DNA of 8,500 nt, taken from contig JALZVB010000021.1 of the NCBI GenBank assembly GCA_023300835.1, positions 1-8,500 on the forward strand, read 5' to 3'. The number at the start of each line of letters is the position of its first letter. Within the stretch, counting starts at the first letter, position 1. This stretch comes from Saprospiraceae bacterium. Lineage in GTDB: Bacteria > Bacteroidota > Bacteroidia > Chitinophagales > Saprospiraceae. The notes below the pieces were generated by a model. The model worked only from the letters and a program-made list of their open reading frames with translations. It was not told the origin of the DNA and did not search any database. A program made the translations under genes and the position numbers. Shown here in pieces: positions 7,442 to 8,500 of this stretch.

Positions 7442-8065
7442 ATGAACAACTTAAAATTAATGGCTAGCTTGATTGCCTTACTCTTTGCGTTATCTGCGTC
7501 GGGACAAGGAAATATTAATATCTCTACAGGCCTTAACAATTCCACTGTCAAATTCATAAACCTTGATTAAATAACTACACAATCCAGGATTGGATACTTT
7601 ATCGGGTTAGCCCCTAGTTATGAACTGAGTCAAAAGATGCGGATTCTTACAAATTTCCAATATAGTATTAAAGGTTTTAAGACAGATATAAACAATCCGT
7701 CAGGGGCCTCATCAAAATTGGCTTATCTAGATGTTATTCCAGAGTTAGAATACGATATACTTAATTACATCTCCTTGGGAATAGGAATAAACTATGGGAT
7801 AAGAATCACAGAGCACAACAGAACAGGAGATGAAGAATGGATCAGAGCTGATAAATTTAAATCATCAAGCGCAAGTGACTTTGGTGTCACTAGTAAACTA
7901 AAAATGAGATTCAATGATGTATTTGCCTTTATCAGATACAATATTGGGATTAGTGATATAACTAATGGTATCATCTACACAGACATCAACGGCAACGCAG
8001 TTGACAATGCCAGTAAAAAGAACAGGAATCTACAAATCGGAATCGGTTATGTTTTTGCTCTGTAG
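7442..8065 (+). pseudogene. PorT-like outer-membrane beta-barrel protein interrupted by one in-frame stop
   Basis: Translation from ATG at 7442 gives a signal peptide (MNNLKLMASLIALLFALSAS, likely cleavage near SGQ at 20-22) and the first strand of a barrel (INISTGLN). It then hits TAA at 7568-7570, codon 43. The same frame continues without further stops to the TAG at 8063-8065, so the intact gene would encode about 207 residues. The downstream part alternates amphipathic strands: GYFIGLAPSYEL, MRILTNFQYSIKGFK, LGIGINYGIRI, VFAFIRYNIGI and a final LQIGIGYVFAL, as in the small outer-membrane barrels (PorT type) common in Bacteroidota. An internal ATG at 7637 (codon 66) could start only a fragment with no signal peptide. 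The promoter-proximal palindrome is intact. A sequencing error or stop-codon readthrough is possible, but recent inactivation is simplest. Confidence 0.8.
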
Positions 8066-8084
8066 AACGGTCAACTATAACTGA

Positions 8085-8500
8085 TCCACAGGCAAGAATC
8101 AGAACTCGAACTGGCAAATAAAACCTTATCAACATCCAAACCAATGCTTTGAAACGCTGGAACATTTCAACCCTAAGGCTCAGCGCGAAATGTTAAAAGA
8201 AGTACATAAAAAAGTAACTAACCAAGGAAGAGTAATAATATCGGTACCCATAAGAGATTGGCTTCCCTTCTGTAGTGAAAAACATAAGAAGAATGAGCCT
8301 CGGAAATAAAAGCTATGGAAGCATCAAAAATATATTCAAATGTCTTGTTGGAATACCAGTTCCTGAAATAAGACAGATAGAGGGATATATTCCATCACAT
8401 TGTGGTTTTAATCATAATGAACTAGAAAAAATAATACAACAGAATTTCAAAATTATAAGAAAGGAGACTTCACCCTTTAAAAATCTGTCTACCCACTTGA
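8085..8500 (+). pseudogene. Class I SAM-dependent methyltransferase remnant, 5'-truncated and frameshifted, running off the window
   Basis: From 8145 the frame reads CFETLEHF, then EMLKEVHKKVTNQGRVIISVPI. This is the part of class I methyltransferases after the SAM-binding loop: the cFEtlEH motif, then an l.E..k.l...G..iisvP strand. At 8253 one extra A breaks the frame. Skipping it restores EIGFPSVVKNIRRMSLGNKS and onward through EGYIPSHCGFNHNELEKI, with no stop to the window end (82 codons), a typical C-terminal half for this family. The broken frame stops shortly after, near 8310. The Gly-rich SAM-binding motif I is missing: only about 80 bp separate this fragment from the preceding gene. 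A shifted frame just upstream reads ESELELANKTLS, possibly a scrap of the region after motif I. There is no start codon and no leader. The substrate cannot be judged. Confidence 0.75.

Noticed and set aside
7792..7974. Minus-strand 60-residue frame
   Set aside because: It is antisense to the barrel pseudogene, with no start context or features of its own.
7637..8065. A 142-residue gene starting at the internal ATG 7637
   Set aside because: The same frame continues upstream through a single TAA to a signal peptide at 7442. Started at 7637 the protein would be a barrel fragment with no export signal.
8066..8500. Insertion sequence or transposase as cause of the decay
   Set aside because: I found no terminal inverted repeats, target-site duplications or transposase motifs around the broken genes; the visible damage is a nonsense codon, a one-base insertion and a missing 5' half.

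Overview
The window looks like a chromosomal segment of a member of the Bacteroidota, possibly a marine lineage near Saprospiria or Chitinophagia (lineage by inference only). It is AT-rich. None of the intact starts has a Shine-Dalgarno sequence; the starts are preceded by A/T-rich leaders. One clear Bacteroidota-type -7 promoter element (TAnnTTTG) is visible. The gene types also fit: a predicted phosphate-ABC-type binding protein behind a membrane anchor, and a PorT-like outer-membrane barrel. There are no RNA genes, CRISPR arrays or insertion sequences that I can support.

Positions 1-1557 (minus strand) hold a two-gene envelope unit. The first gene encodes a 340-residue protein with two N-terminal membrane segments and a long PspA/ESCRT-III-like coiled coil. 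Thirty bases later comes the 5' part of a membrane-anchored, solute-binding-protein-like gene that runs off the window edge. A good -7 element lies just upstream. Positions 1838-2300 hold a small secreted orphan protein (minus strand) with a strong terminator behind it.

Positions 2534-6935 (minus strand) form the metabolic core, probably one operon transcribed glpD - galK - glpK, with gaps of 47 and 74 bp. Glycerol kinase makes sn-glycerol 3-phosphate, GlpD oxidises it to dihydroxyacetone phosphate, and a galactokinase with an intact active site sits between them. Co-expression of glycerol and galactose entry enzymes suggests use of a galactosyl-glycerol substrate such as floridoside, isofloridoside or a galactolipid head group. 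This is the most interesting functional hypothesis in the window.

Positions 6936-7441 are a 506-bp divergent intergenic region rich in inverted repeats. It ends with a perfect 12+1+12 palindrome three bases before the next start codon. Positions 7442-8500 (plus strand) are decaying: a PorT-like outer-membrane barrel gene is cut by a single in-frame TAA at codon 43, and a methyltransferase remnant lacks its 5' half and carries a one-base frameshift. The neighbouring genes are intact, so general sequencing error is an unlikely explanation.
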